43,776 nt of DNA from Leptotrichia sp. oral taxon 215 str. W9775 (GTDB lineage Bacteria > Fusobacteriota > Fusobacteriia > Fusobacteriales > Leptotrichiaceae). Location: NCBI RefSeq assembly GCF_000469505.1, contig NZ_KI272837.1, forward strand, positions 1 to 43,776. The letters run 5' to 3'. Each line of letters begins with the position of its first letter. Within the stretch, counting starts at the first letter, position 1. A model generated the notes under the pieces. That model made no database searches and was not told the DNA's origin. It saw only the letters and a program-made list of their open reading frames with translations. Both the position numbers and the translations under genes were made by a program. Below, piece by piece: positions 1-7,450 of this stretch.

Positions 1-1
1 G

Positions 2-271
2 GCAGTAAGAACAACATTTGTAACTACTTTAGGATTAGGATATGAAAACGAACTTGGAAGAGTAGGAAATGCAAAAAATATGGCAAGGGTAGCATATACT
101 AATGCAGACTGGTTTAACATAAGAGGAGAAAAGGATGACAGAAGAGGAAACTTCAAGGCAGACTTGAATCTTGGAATAGAAAATCAGAGAGTAGGAGTAA
201 CATTTAATGCCGGATATGATACAAAAGGTCACAATGTAAGAGGTGGAATAGGATTTAGAGCTATTTACTAA
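2..271 (+). CDS. Autotransporter beta-barrel C-terminus (partial)
   Basis: The reading frame is open from base 2 and ends at TAA 269-271, so only the last 89 residues are present. Alternating short beta-strand patterns such as TTLGLGYENELGRVG and VGVTFNAGYDTKGHNV, ending in an aromatic residue (GFRAIY), are typical of the last strands of a type V autotransporter barrel or similar outer-membrane protein. The terminal aromatic residue is the usual BAM recognition signal. The passenger domain lies outside the window, so its function cannot be read. A strong terminator follows at once, so it is the last gene of its transcript. Confidence 0.8.
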   Translation, partial: AVRTTFVTTLGLGYENELGRVGNAKNMARVAYTNADWFNIRGEKDDRRGNFKADLNLGIENQRVGVTFNAGYDTKGHNVRGGIGFRAIY

Positions 272-280
272 TAAGATAAG

Positions 281-319
281 AAAAAAGGCAGTGAAACTTA
301 GGTTTCACCGCCTTTTTTT
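281..319. terminator. Bidirectional Rho-independent terminator
   Basis: GGC-A-GTGAAAC (287-297) pairs with GTTTCAC-C-GCC (302-312) with one mismatch and a 4-nt loop. A-run upstream (281-286) and T-run downstream (313-319) make it usable on both strands. It would end the autotransporter (+) and the leftward lipoprotein transcript (-). Confidence 0.9.
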
Positions 320-404
320 AAGAGAAAATCTCAAATTTTGTATAAGTTTAAGACACAGTAAAGGATAATACGGGTGTGTACAAAATTTTGTGTATCTATA
401 ACTT

Positions 405-995
405 CTACTTACTGTCATTTTTATTGTCTTTATTTATTTTTTCCAGTATGGAAGCAAAGCCTAAGGTTAGACCATCAATAAAATCTTTATTTTTAGGATT
501 TTCTTCATCAAATTTCCATTCATTTCCCTCTTTTTTAAACACAACTTCTACATTTTTTTCAAAATATTTTAAATCTTTCGAATTTAGTTTTTCTTCAAAG
601 AATTCTTTTGAAAGGTTTTTAATTTTTGCTTCTGTATCTTCCTCTTTTCCATTTAACGCAGAAAAACTTAATTCCATTGCCTTCTGAAAATATTCAGGGA
701 AATAACTTGCTAATTCAGGAATTTTTAAGTCAACATTCATAGTTGTAGTATCTCCTTCAACTTTTGCATTTGTAACTTTATAAGTTAATTTTTTATATGC
801 ATTTGCAAAAGCTTCAGACATTTCATCGTTAGGATTCGAAAAATTCTTAGTATTAGAAATAATTCCTGTTATATTGGTTGTTTCTCCAGATTGTAACGCA
901 TTTAAATCCTTTTCAAGGATTTTCTGTGCTTCAGGTTTACCGCAGCTAACAGTTAACAATAATGTTAACATAATAATAGTTAATATTTTTCTCAT
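405..995 (-). CDS. Small secreted lipoprotein of unknown function
   Basis: 196 aa. A lipobox-type signal peptide (MRKILTIIMLTLLLTVSCGK) has its cleavage point before Cys18, so the mature protein should be lipid-anchored. The rest is charged, Lys/Glu-rich and mainly helical, with a short beta section (TTTMNVDLKIPELASYF) and another (VEVVFKKEGNEWKFDEENP) like the DUF5105-type or immunoglobulin-like small lipoproteins of low-GC bacteria. That resemblance is only a guess. It is the last gene before the shared terminator at 281-319. No catalytic residues stand out. Confidence 0.75.
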   Translation of the reverse strand: MRKILTIIMLTLLLTVSCGKPEAQKILEKDLNALQSGETTNITGIISNTKNFSNPNDEMSEAFANAYKKLTYKVTNAKVEGDTTTMNVDLKIPELASYFPEYFQKAMELSFSALNGKEEDTEAKIKNLSKEFFEEKLNSKDLKYFEKNVEVVFKKEGNEWKFDEENPKNKDFIDGLTLGFASILEKINKDNKNDSK

Positions 996-1046
996 TTAAA
1001 TCACTCCATTTATTAGTTTTATTATTTTTTATTTTTCAGGTAAAAA

Positions 1047-1718
1047 TCATATATTATCTTTAAACATTACAGTAAAGACTATAAATAATATTCCACAGCA
1101 TACTAGAAGGGCTTTTTCTGCAAGAAGTTCAGAAAAAAATGAACCTGCGATTGCACCTATCATAAAAAAGACTATTAGGCCATAATAAATTAAAACATTA
1201 TGCTTGAAGTCACTATCTTTTGTAGTTAGATAGTGGTATAAGTTTTCCGTTCCGCTTCTGAGGTTTCCAGTGCACATTGTTGTTGCAGAAATATTTCCCC
1301 GAATCTTTCTGAAGGCCTGTACCTGAAGGGAACAGACAAAAGAAATCGCAATATTTACATAGACATTAAGTTCACCTTTAGGAACAAAGGAAGAAACAAG
1401 AAGAACCACTATTTCCATAAGGATTATAATCTGTCTCCAGTGGATTTTGCTATATTTAAATTTTTCTTTTATGTATTCGGCAATTAAAATACCAAGTCCA
1501 AAAGCTGCAATTGGAAGGAAATAAAATAGTGCCTTCATCCATTTCATTTCAATAAGCCTGAGGGCGAAAAATACCATATTTCCTGTCTGGGCATTTGCAA
1601 GAACCTTTCCTCTTATAGTAAACGTGTAGGCGTCAGTAAAACCACCTACAAGGCACAGCAGTAATCCAAGTCTGAAGGTTTCAGCTATCTTTTTTTTATT
1701 TTCTTTTTTATTTTCCAT
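1047..1718 (-). CDS. DUF1275 (YoaK-family) membrane protein
   Basis: 223 aa, with about six hydrophobic segments. The N-terminal signature GGFTDAYTFTIRGKVLANAQ followed by TGNMVFFALRL is diagnostic of the YoaK/DUF1275 family of inner-membrane proteins, whose substrate is unknown. A second family-like block, VQAFRKIRGNISATTMCTGN, is also present. Full length for the family. It lies 18 bp downstream of the nitroreductase stop on the same strand, so the two are probably cotranscribed. Function: unknown transporter-like protein. Confidence 0.85.
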   Translation of the reverse strand: MENKKENKKKIAETFRLGLLLCLVGGFTDAYTFTIRGKVLANAQTGNMVFFALRLIEMKWMKALFYFLPIAAFGLGILIAEYIKEKFKYSKIHWRQIIILMEIVVLLVSSFVPKGELNVYVNIAISFVCSLQVQAFRKIRGNISATTMCTGNLRSGTENLYHYLTTKDSDFKHNVLIYYGLIVFFMIGAIAGSFFSELLAEKALLVCCGILFIVFTVMFKDNI

Positions 1719-1736
1719 ATGAATAATCTCGCATTA

Positions 1737-2261
1737 TTAAAGAATAATTCTTACAAAATCATTTTTTCTAGGTTTAGGAGAAGGAAGCTCACAGTCACGA
1801 TAGCCTAAAATACAGAATCCTATTCCAGCATATTTATCTTCCACTCCCCATTCACGAGCAAGATTTCTACCTTCTTCAGATTCAAAAATTTGTCTTGCCC
1901 TGTGAATCCAGCATGAATCAACTCCAAGAGCATAAGCGGCATTCATAAGATTTCCCATTACAAGACTTCCGTCTTCAACAAATGTATGTGAAGTAGTGTC
2001 TCCAAAAACAACAACTACTGTAGGTGCATTATAAAATGGCTTTGCATCCGGATTTCCCATTACTTTTGCATTCATTACTTCCAGAGTTTTTATAAGTTCG
2101 GCATTCTGTATGGCAACAATGGATGTTCCCTGAATACCTCTGCCATTTGCGGCATATGTTCCTGCTTCAAGTATTTGATTTAAAAGACCTGTGTCAATCT
2201 TATCATTTTTATATTTTTTTATGCTTCTTCTTTCAATCAGATTTTTCAGTGTTTCATTCAT
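1737..2261 (-). CDS. Nitroreductase-family FMN oxidoreductase
   Basis: 174 aa. The opening LIERRSIKKYKNDKID is the nitroreductase-fold FMN-binding start (RRSxRxF-type), followed by LEAGTYAANGRGIQ. Later FVEDGSLVMGNLMNAAYALG and the C-terminal GIGFCILGY block match short members of the superfamily. Such enzymes reduce quinones, flavins or nitro compounds with NAD(P)H; the actual substrate cannot be read. A good Shine-Dalgarno (AGGAGGAAA) precedes the ATG. First gene of a leftward group with the DUF1275 gene. Confidence 0.88.
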   Translation of the reverse strand: MNETLKNLIERRSIKKYKNDKIDTGLLNQILEAGTYAANGRGIQGTSIVAIQNAELIKTLEVMNAKVMGNPDAKPFYNAPTVVVVFGDTTSHTFVEDGSLVMGNLMNAAYALGVDSCWIHRARQIFESEEGRNLAREWGVEDKYAGIGFCILGYRDCELPSPKPRKNDFVRIIL

Positions 2262-2297
2262 AAGATTTCCTCCTGCTGATAAAAATGTTTTTATAAT

Positions 2298-2326
2298 ATT
2301 ATAACAGAAAATTTTAAATTTTAAAA
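2298..2326 (-). promoter_or_regulatory. Candidate extended -10 promoter of the nitroreductase gene
   Basis: On the minus strand TGtTATAAT (extended -10; hexamer at 2298-2303) has a weak TTTTAA 17 nt upstream. It is back to back with the rightward promoter at 2329-2357. Confidence 0.4.
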
Positions 2327-2328
2327 GA

Positions 2329-2357
2329 TTGACAATATGAAATTTAGAGTATATAAT
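2329..2357 (+). promoter_or_regulatory. Consensus sigma-70 promoter with no protein gene downstream
   Basis: TTGACA (2329-2334), 17-nt spacer, TATAAT (2352-2357). Both hexamers match the consensus exactly. The next rightward protein gene starts 1.4 kb away, so it most likely drives the structured RNA at 2395-2592. Confidence 0.7.
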
Positions 2358-2394
2358 GTATATGTAAAAAATAAGGAAATAATATAAAATTTAT

Positions 2395-2592
2395 ATTTCT
2401 GGTCTATTTGTTACCGACAATACAATTTTTGGGCTTTACTCTATTATAATGGGGTCATCTCTTTATATGCTGAATCAGGAAAATCACGGCGGTCAAGACT
2501 TAGCACGGATTCTGTACATCATTATAAACATGACTACCACCTGTACACTTTTACAGGCTACCAAAAATTAAGTCGAAACGGTAGATCGGATT
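2395..2592 (+). ncRNA. ssrS: Candidate 6S RNA (rod-shaped RNA with central bubble)
   Basis: This stretch is clearly more GC-rich than its AT flanks and folds as one long rod. Helices seen: 2398-2406 with 2582-2590; 2424-2432 with 2561-2569 (nine pairs, AATTTTTGG/CCAAAAATT); 2450-2458 with 2530-2539 (two short helices); 2462-2467 with 2523-2528; 2472-2476 with 2508-2512. Between the second and third helices is a large bubble, with a small hairpin on its 3' side (CCTGTA 2540-2545 / TACAGG 2552-2557). A closing stem, central bubble with 3'-side hairpin, apical rod and about 190 nt length are the known plan of 6S RNA, which mimics an open promoter and binds RNA polymerase. A consensus promoter lies upstream and a T-run (2591-2597) follows. 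The identity as 6S is inferred from architecture only. Confidence 0.55.
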
Positions 2593-2906
2593 TTTTTATT
2601 AAAATTTTTATTGAAAAATAACAAAAAAATTAATGTTAATATTTTCTTTTAAAAGTTGAAAAAGGATAAAGATAATAGAAATCCAGTTTTATCAATGGTA
2701 AAAGATAAGAAAAAAGGATTTAAAATAACAGTAAGTTGAAAAAGGTAAAAAATTTTTTTTAGGAGAGTATTGCTTTTTATCAAAATCAGGGTATATTTTA
2801 TTAGTACTTATTTTTAAAAAAGATTTTATCTTTTTTGTCTTTTCATAGCGTTACTTGAAGAGTGGATCCCCAACCACTCTTCTTCTTTTATTCAAATATT
2901 TTAATT
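2593..2906. other. AT-rich spacer between candidate 6S RNA and the Crp/Fnr gene
   Basis: No convincing gene. A 27-codon open stretch from TTG 2655 (LKKDKDNRNPVLSMV...) ending at TGA near 2738 reads like protein but has no ribosome site; it may be a gene remnant. GTTGAAAAAGG occurs twice (about 2655 and 2736). A 9-bp hairpin (GAAGAGTGG 2857-2865 / CCACTCTTC 2874-2882) lies just past the regulator stop. Confidence 0.4.
2857..2890 (+). terminator. Possible terminator hairpin
   Basis: Nine perfect pairs, 8-nt loop, then TTCTTTTA on the plus strand. The T-run is poor and absent on the minus strand, so its role is uncertain. It could end read-through from the 6S-like promoter or protect the 3' end of the leftward regulator mRNA. 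Confidence 0.35.
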
Positions 2907-3569
2907 TTATAGATTTTCACAATTCAATTTATATTTGCCACTTTTGATTTTTGTAAGAATTCCTTTGTCACATAGGAAAGAAATTTCTCTCGATAGGGAA
3001 GGACGTGTAACTTCAAATTTTTTAGCTAGTTCAGAAATACTAGGCTTAAATGAAATATATCCATTTTTCTGGTTTTCCTTAATATAGCTGAGGACTTTTT
3101 CATTTATAGTTTTATTCATAAAGTTAAACCATATTCTTTTAGAAAGAAGCTGCCCCTTATTTGAAATTTCATCCAGAAAATTAACAAGAAGCCTTTCATC
3201 CTTCTGCATGGCATTCAGAAAATTATCCTTATTTAAAAATAAAAATTTTGAATTTTCCGTAGAAATAAGATCTACAGGGAAAGTTCTGCTGCTTCCAAAA
3301 ATAAAGGCGGGAGCAATAAGCTGATACGGAGTAATGTAGTCAATAGTTATAGTATCCCCGTTAAATTTCTGCATTTCTCCTTTGGAAGTTCCTGACAGAA
3401 TAATGATAATCTGTTCAAGTGCATCTCCCCTAAAAAAAACAGTTTCCCCCTTTTTGTAGTTTTTAATCTGAAAATTCAGAGTTTTCAGAATTTCTTTGAT
3501 TTCTTCTATATTAAAACCTTTAAATAAAGGTATTTTAGACATTATTTCATAAAGTTCCTGAGGTTTCAT
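2907..3569 (-). CDS. Crp/Fnr-family transcription regulator
   Basis: 220 aa, normal for the family. N-terminal cyclic-nucleotide-binding-type beta-roll (IPLFKGFNIEEIKEIL, then KKGETVFFRGDALEQIIIIL), a long dimer helix, and a C-terminal winged helix (ISELAKKFEVTRPSLSREIS) whose recognition helix is clear. No cluster of N-terminal cysteines for an Fe-S centre is seen, so it is not a classical oxygen-sensing Fnr. The ligand is unknown. It diverges from the asparaginase gene. A 15-bp palindrome in its promoter (3638-3652) suggests self-regulation. Confidence 0.88.
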   Translation of the reverse strand: MKPQELYEIMSKIPLFKGFNIEEIKEILKTLNFQIKNYKKGETVFFRGDALEQIIIILSGTSKGEMQKFNGDTITIDYITPYQLIAPAFIFGSSRTFPVDLISTENSKFLFLNKDNFLNAMQKDERLLVNFLDEISNKGQLLSKRIWFNFMNKTINEKVLSYIKENQKNGYISFKPSISELAKKFEVTRPSLSREISFLCDKGILTKIKSGKYKLNCENL

Positions 3570-3637
3570 AAAGTAATCACTCCCTGCATTGAATTTATAT
3601 AAAATATTTTTCAGTTATCAGATTATACCATAATATT

Positions 3638-3652
3638 ATGTAAATTTTACAT
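3638..3652. promoter_or_regulatory. Palindrome ATGTAAA-T-TTTACAT, candidate Crp/Fnr operator
   Basis: Perfect 7-bp arms around one base, just upstream of a TATAAT-like box on the minus strand (3626-3631). The half-site ATGTAAAATT recurs at about 3711-3720, right after the asparaginase -10. Assignment to the adjacent regulator is an inference. Confidence 0.4.
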
Positions 3653-3677
3653 TTTTAGGAAAAAATGATTTTTTCTA

Positions 3678-3706
3678 TTTAAAAAAGATACAATGTAGGT
3701 TATAAT
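3678..3706 (+). promoter_or_regulatory. Candidate promoter of the asparaginase gene
   Basis: TTTAAA (3678-3683), 17-nt spacer, TATAAT (3701-3706), about 55 nt before the start codon. Confidence 0.45.
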
Positions 3707-3759
3707 TACTATGTAAAATTAAAAAGTAAACCGGAATTTTAAGAATGGAGGAAATGGAA

Positions 3760-4827
3760 ATGGAGGATGAAAAAGTTCTCATAATAAATACCGGAGGAAC
3801 AATAAGCATGGTTCATTCAGATAAAAATGATCCTGAAAGTGCCTTAAGACCTTCAAAATCATGGAGTGAAGTTGTGAAAAACTATCAGTTTCTGGAAAAT
3901 CTGAATGTAGGATACGCACAAATAAAGGATGTTATAGATTCTTCAGATATGAATTGTGAAGTATGGAAGGAAATTGCTGAAATAATAGATGAAAATTACT
4001 ATAAATATAAGGGATTTGTTATTCTGCATGGAACAGACACAATGTCCTATACTGCAGGGATGCTGTCCTTTATGCTGAAAAATTTAGGAAAGACGGTTAT
4101 TCTTACGGGAGCACAGAGACCTATTCAGGAAGTCAGAAGTGATGGGCTTCAGAATCTTTTAACTTCCATTGAAATAATAGAAAGACAGAATAGAATTCCG
4201 GCTGGAAAAAGTGAGTATGGATTACCCATAATACCTGAAGTATGTGTTTTTTTCAGGGATTATCTCTTTAGGGGGAACAGGTCGCGAAAACTGAATACAT
4301 CAAACTATTTTGGATTTTCTTCTCCAAATTATCTGTTTCTAGGGGAAGCCGGATCAAAAATAAAAGTATATGAAGACAGGCTTTTAAAAATGCCAAAACC
4401 TGAAGAAAAATTTTATGTAGATTATGAAATAGACACTAATGTGATAATTCTTGATATTTTTCCTGGTTTCAATCCGGAAGTTCTTCTGAAAATTTTTTCA
4501 GGAAATGGAAATATGAAGGGACTTATCCTGAAAACATATGGAAATGGAAATGCTCCGCAAAATAAGGAATTTTTAAAGGCGTTAAAATTTGTAATTGATT
4601 CAGGCGTAGTAGTGCTGAATGTTACCCAATGCAATGAAGGAAGTGTGGAAATGGGAATTTATGAAGCAAGCTCAGAACTTGTGAAACTTGGTGTGATAAG
4701 TGGATATGATATGACTCCTGAAGCTGCCATTACAAAATTTATGCATATTTTAGGAAAATATAATGATGTGGAAATAATAAAAGAAAAGCTGAATGAGAAC
4801 ATTGCAGGGGAAATTTCAGGAGTATAA
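3760..4827 (+). CDS. ansA: L-asparaginase, type I-like
   Basis: Hydrolyses L-asparagine to aspartate and ammonia. I chose the ATG at 3760 (355 aa) over 3745 or 3754 because GGAGG at 3747-3751 is then a Shine-Dalgarno 8 nt away. The protein opens MEDEKVLIINTGGTIS with the nucleophile threonine in TGGTI (Thr14). The second catalytic block is VILHGTDTMSYTAGML, followed by TVILTGAQRPIQEVRSDG and, near the end, the domain with NVTQCNEGSVEMG. No signal peptide, so cytoplasmic, as for type I enzymes. A single-gene unit with its own promoter, divergent from the Crp/Fnr regulator. Confidence 0.92.
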   Translation: MEDEKVLIINTGGTISMVHSDKNDPESALRPSKSWSEVVKNYQFLENLNVGYAQIKDVIDSSDMNCEVWKEIAEIIDENYYKYKGFVILHGTDTMSYTAGMLSFMLKNLGKTVILTGAQRPIQEVRSDGLQNLLTSIEIIERQNRIPAGKSEYGLPIIPEVCVFFRDYLFRGNRSRKLNTSNYFGFSSPNYLFLGEAGSKIKVYEDRLLKMPKPEEKFYVDYEIDTNVIILDIFPGFNPEVLLKIFSGNGNMKGLILKTYGNGNAPQNKEFLKALKFVIDSGVVVLNVTQCNEGSVEMGIYEASSELVKLGVISGYDMTPEAAITKFMHILGKYNDVEIIKEKLNENIAGEISGV

Positions 4828-4868
4828 AATAAAAGAAGTAAAAAAATAAAAAAAATTTAAAATTATAC

Positions 4869-4897
4869 TTGTTTAATTAAAAAAAATATGTTAGAAT
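4869..4897 (+). promoter_or_regulatory. Promoter of rplS
   Basis: TTGTTT (4869-4874), 17-nt spacer, TAGAAT (4892-4897). It predicts a start near 4904 and a leader of about 90 nt. Confidence 0.6.
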
Positions 4898-4903
4898 ATC
4901 ACG

Positions 4904-4990
4904 TACATTTAAAAAGGATATTCCGCTTTTATTGTTGCTGCCGAAGAATATCGGTATAGATGAAATGAATATCGCGTAAAGAAGGGAGTG
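4904..4990 (+). promoter_or_regulatory. Possible rplS leader with two alternative helices
   Basis: GATATTC (4917-4923) can pair with GAATATC at 4946-4952 or with the second copy at 4967-4973. The two pairings exclude each other, and the second sits just before the ribosome site (GGGAG, 4984-4988). This is the layout of an autoregulatory ribosomal-protein leader. Inference from pairing only. Confidence 0.35.
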
Positions 4991-4996
4991 GATTTC

Positions 4997-5347
4997 TTGA
5001 AAGAGAAATTAATCGAATTAGTAGAAAAAGATTATCTTAAATCTGATATTCCTCAATTTAAAGCAGGGGACACAATAGCTGTTCACTACAGAGTAAAAGA
5101 AGGAAACAAAGAAAGAATACAGGTTTTTGAAGGTGTAGTTATTAGAGTTTCTGGAGGAAGCGTAGCTAAAAACTTCACTATAAGAAAAGTATCTTCAGGT
5201 ATAGGTGTTGAAAGAATAATACCTATCAATTCTCCTTTAATCGAAAAAATAGAAGTTAAGAGAATAGGAAAAGTAAGAAGAGCAAGATTATATTATTTAA
5301 GAAACTTATCAGGAAAAGCTGCTAGAATTAAAGAAATTAGAAAGTAG
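4997..5347 (+). CDS. rplS: 50S ribosomal protein L19
   Basis: 116 aa from the TTG at 4997, preferred over GTG 4988 because GGGAG lies 8 nt upstream and MKEKLIELVEKDYLKSDIPQ is the normal L19 start. Contains FKAGDTIAVHYRVKEGNKER, the FEGVVIRVSGGSVAKNFTIR core and the basic tail KVRRARLYYLRNLSGKAAR, all hallmarks of L19, which sits at the 30S-50S interface. The usual partners rimM and trmD are not next to it here. Own promoter and leader upstream, and a perfect terminator palindrome directly downstream. Confidence 0.96.
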   Translation: MKEKLIELVEKDYLKSDIPQFKAGDTIAVHYRVKEGNKERIQVFEGVVIRVSGGSVAKNFTIRKVSSGIGVERIIPINSPLIEKIEVKRIGKVRRARLYYLRNLSGKAARIKEIRK

Positions 5348-5351
5348 CTAT

Positions 5352-5376
5352 AAGCTAGCAATTGCTAGCTTTTTCT
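5352..5376 (+). terminator. Terminator after rplS
   Basis: AAGCTAGCAA/TTGCTAGCTT is a perfect palindrome (5352-5371) followed by TTTTC. It probably only partly stops transcription, since lepB follows by 20 nt with no clear promoter of its own. Confidence 0.75.
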
Positions 5377-5396
5377 GTTTATAGGAAAGGAAAAAG

Positions 5397-6914
5397 ATGA
5401 ATATATTGTTATGGGGAATATTTTATTTAGTAACAGCTGTATTTCTTGTATATTTCTTTTTTAAGGAAAAGGAAGTTATAGATTTTGTAAAAGCTAAAGA
5501 AGATTTGCTACTGAATAAAATTTCATTAGAAGAAAATGATAAAAATGTAATGAGAGGAAATATCATTACTATAATAGGATTATTAGTGACAGCTTTATTT
5601 TTTTATATTTCAGACAGGACACCTGATCCTAATGTAGGAATAAAAATAATAGGTATATATGGGATGTTTATATTAAACGTTGTATTTCTTGTACTTCGTG
5701 CACAGCATGAATGGATATTTATGGGAAATATAGTAATGCTTATACTTGGTCGTCTAATGTTTAATATAATGGATGTTAAATTTTATATATTTTTAGTAAT
5801 AAATGCAATATTAGCCGTAATTCTAATCTTTTTATTCAGACGTCCTACTAAAGAGGAAATTACAGAAAGAACTCTTCTGGAGGAAATGAAGGAAGATAAA
5901 AATAAAAGCAATGAAAAGGTTACGATAGAAAATCTTGAGGAAAAAATAGAAGTTGAAAAGAAACGTAGAAGCAGTTTTGGAAAAGCTCTTCACAGGGTTG
6001 ATATGTCGGTAATGGCAGTAGTGCTTGTACTTCTTATACAGACTTTCTATATTGGGAATTATGTAATTCCTACAGGATCAATGGAAGAAACAATAAAGAT
6101 AAAAGACAGAGTTTTTGCAAATATGGTAAAATATAAATTTACATCTCCAAAGGTAAATGATATTGTGGCATTTAAAGAACCTGTTACAAATAAGCTTATG
6201 TTTACAAAAAGGTTGGTAGGGGTAGCAGGGCAGACTTTACAGATTAAAGATATACAGGAAATGAATCTGACAGATCCTTCAATGGTTGATGAAGACACAG
6301 GAAACGTTACAGTATCAACTGTTGATGCTGGAAATATTTATTTAGATGATAAAAAAGCTGAAAAACTGAATAGACCATATACTAAAGAAGGTTTTTTATT
6401 AGACAGCAAAATATATATTCCTAAAAAAGGTGATAAAGTAAAAATTGATAAAATAGTTATAATTCCTAAAGGAAAAGCAAGAGTGAAAAAAACAGATAAC
6501 TTTGTTACCGGAACTTACTGGTCAGGATATGGTGACGGGAATTACAAATATCTGACTCCGGAAGAATTTTTAGCTAGGGTAGGTACAGATAAAGGATTTA
6601 AGGATATAATAGGAAATGAAGATCATTATGAGGAAGGTAATCCAAAATATGATGTATACTATACATTCTTTCTTAAAGTGGAAGGAAGAGATGAACTTGT
6701 ACTTCCTATAATGGACTTTAAATATGATGATGCCCTGTTCCTGAAACTGTTAAAGGGAGAAACTTTGACTCTTGATAAGAACTATTATATCGCTATGGGA
6801 GATAACACTACAAACAGTCTTGATTCAAGATTTTTTGGATATGTTGCAGAAGACAGGATAAAAGGGAAGTTACTATTAAGATGGTGGCCATTAAACAGAC
6901 TGGGATTAATATAA
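5397..6914 (+). CDS. lepB: Signal peptidase I, large form
   Basis: Cuts signal peptides from exported proteins at the outer face of the inner membrane. 505 aa, much longer than usual. Residues 1-150 add about five membrane segments; a charged linker (about 160-195) leads to the anchor segment VDMSVMAVVLVLLIQTFYIG. Catalytic parts are intact: the serine in IPTGSMEETI (Ser228), the general-base lysine in FTKRLVGVAGQ (Lys271), and the box E motif AMGDNTTNSLDSRFFGYV near the C-terminus. Long inserts lie between these boxes. It overlaps the next gene by 34 nt. Confidence 0.93.
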   Translation: MNILLWGIFYLVTAVFLVYFFFKEKEVIDFVKAKEDLLLNKISLEENDKNVMRGNIITIIGLLVTALFFYISDRTPDPNVGIKIIGIYGMFILNVVFLVLRAQHEWIFMGNIVMLILGRLMFNIMDVKFYIFLVINAILAVILIFLFRRPTKEEITERTLLEEMKEDKNKSNEKVTIENLEEKIEVEKKRRSSFGKALHRVDMSVMAVVLVLLIQTFYIGNYVIPTGSMEETIKIKDRVFANMVKYKFTSPKVNDIVAFKEPVTNKLMFTKRLVGVAGQTLQIKDIQEMNLTDPSMVDEDTGNVTVSTVDAGNIYLDDKKAEKLNRPYTKEGFLLDSKIYIPKKGDKVKIDKIVIIPKGKARVKKTDNFVTGTYWSGYGDGNYKYLTPEEFLARVGTDKGFKDIIGNEDHYEEGNPKYDVYYTFFLKVEGRDELVLPIMDFKYDDALFLKLLKGETLTLDKNYYIAMGDNTTNSLDSRFFGYVAEDRIKGKLLLRWWPLNRLGLI

Positions 6915-7360
6915 TAAAAATTGGAGCAGGGATTGAATCTCCTGAAATAGTCGAAAAGCTTACAAAAATTCACAATGAAAATTTTGAAGAAAAGAAAAAT
7001 GAAAGTTATTTTTTAGAAATTCTGAATAATGACCTGTATGATGTTTATTGTTTATCTGAGGAAAAAACTTCAGAAATATCAGGGTATGCAGTATTTTATG
7101 ATACCTTTGACAGTACGGATCTTTTTGAAATAGCTGTTTTGAAGAAAAAACAGGGGAAAGGATACGGCAATGCATTGCTGAAGTATACAGCTGATATTTT
7201 TTGTAAAAATGGAAGGAAAATATTTCTGGAAGTTAATGAAAACAATGAAAAAGCAATAAAACTCTATGAAAAAAATGGGTTTGAAGAAATATCAGTAAGA
7301 AAAAATTATTATGGAAATAATCAGAATGCAGTAATTATGATGAAAAATGAAGATATATAA
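6881..7360 (+). CDS. rimI: GNAT N-acetyltransferase, RimI-like
   Basis: 159 aa with the acetyl-CoA loop KKKQGKGYGNALLKYTAD (Q/RxxGxG/A type), then VNENNEKAIKLYEKNGFEEI and a C-terminal YYGNNQNAVIMMK. This order and the NxxAixLYexxGF motif match RimI, which acetylates the N-terminal alanine of ribosomal protein S18. Other RimI-like GNATs cannot be excluded. The ATG at 6881 lies inside the lepB tail with only a distant GGGAAG ribosome site (about 11 nt), so the start is uncertain. Confidence 0.8.
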   Translation: MVAIKQTGINIIKIGAGIESPEIVEKLTKIHNENFEEKKNESYFLEILNNDLYDVYCLSEEKTSEISGYAVFYDTFDSTDLFEIAVLKKKQGKGYGNALLKYTADIFCKNGRKIFLEVNENNEKAIKLYEKNGFEEISVRKNYYGNNQNAVIMMKNEDI

Positions 7361-7398
7361 AAAAGATGTTGTGGTAGAAAATATAATATAAAAGGATT

Positions 7399-7450
7399 GG
7401 AGGTAAGGAATTTTCCGGTATGCAGTTAAATTATGGAAAATTCCGGAAAT
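7399..7450 (+). promoter_or_regulatory. valS ribosome site with intervening hairpin
   Basis: Shine-Dalgarno GGAGG (7399-7403) is 47 nt before the best start, ATG 7451. Between them GGAATTTTCC (7407-7416) and GGAAAATTCC (7435-7444) form a perfect 10-bp hairpin with an 18-nt loop. When folded, only TAA plus GGAAAT (9 nt) separate the Shine-Dalgarno from ATG 7451, which is ideal spacing. Confidence 0.5.

Noticed and set aside
376..687. Rightward open frame of about 100 codons
   Set aside because: Antisense to the lipoprotein gene, Ser/Phe-rich shadow pattern, no ribosome site.
2395..2592. Transposon remnant or small protein genes
   Set aside because: Two frames look protein-like for 50-55 codons but lack starts, and the ends are only loosely inverted. 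The nested long-range helices and promoter favour a structured RNA.
7361..7450. T-box riboswitch before valS
   Set aside because: Gap is only 90 nt and no T-box sequence or antiterminator is seen. The same was looked for before hisS and aspS without success.
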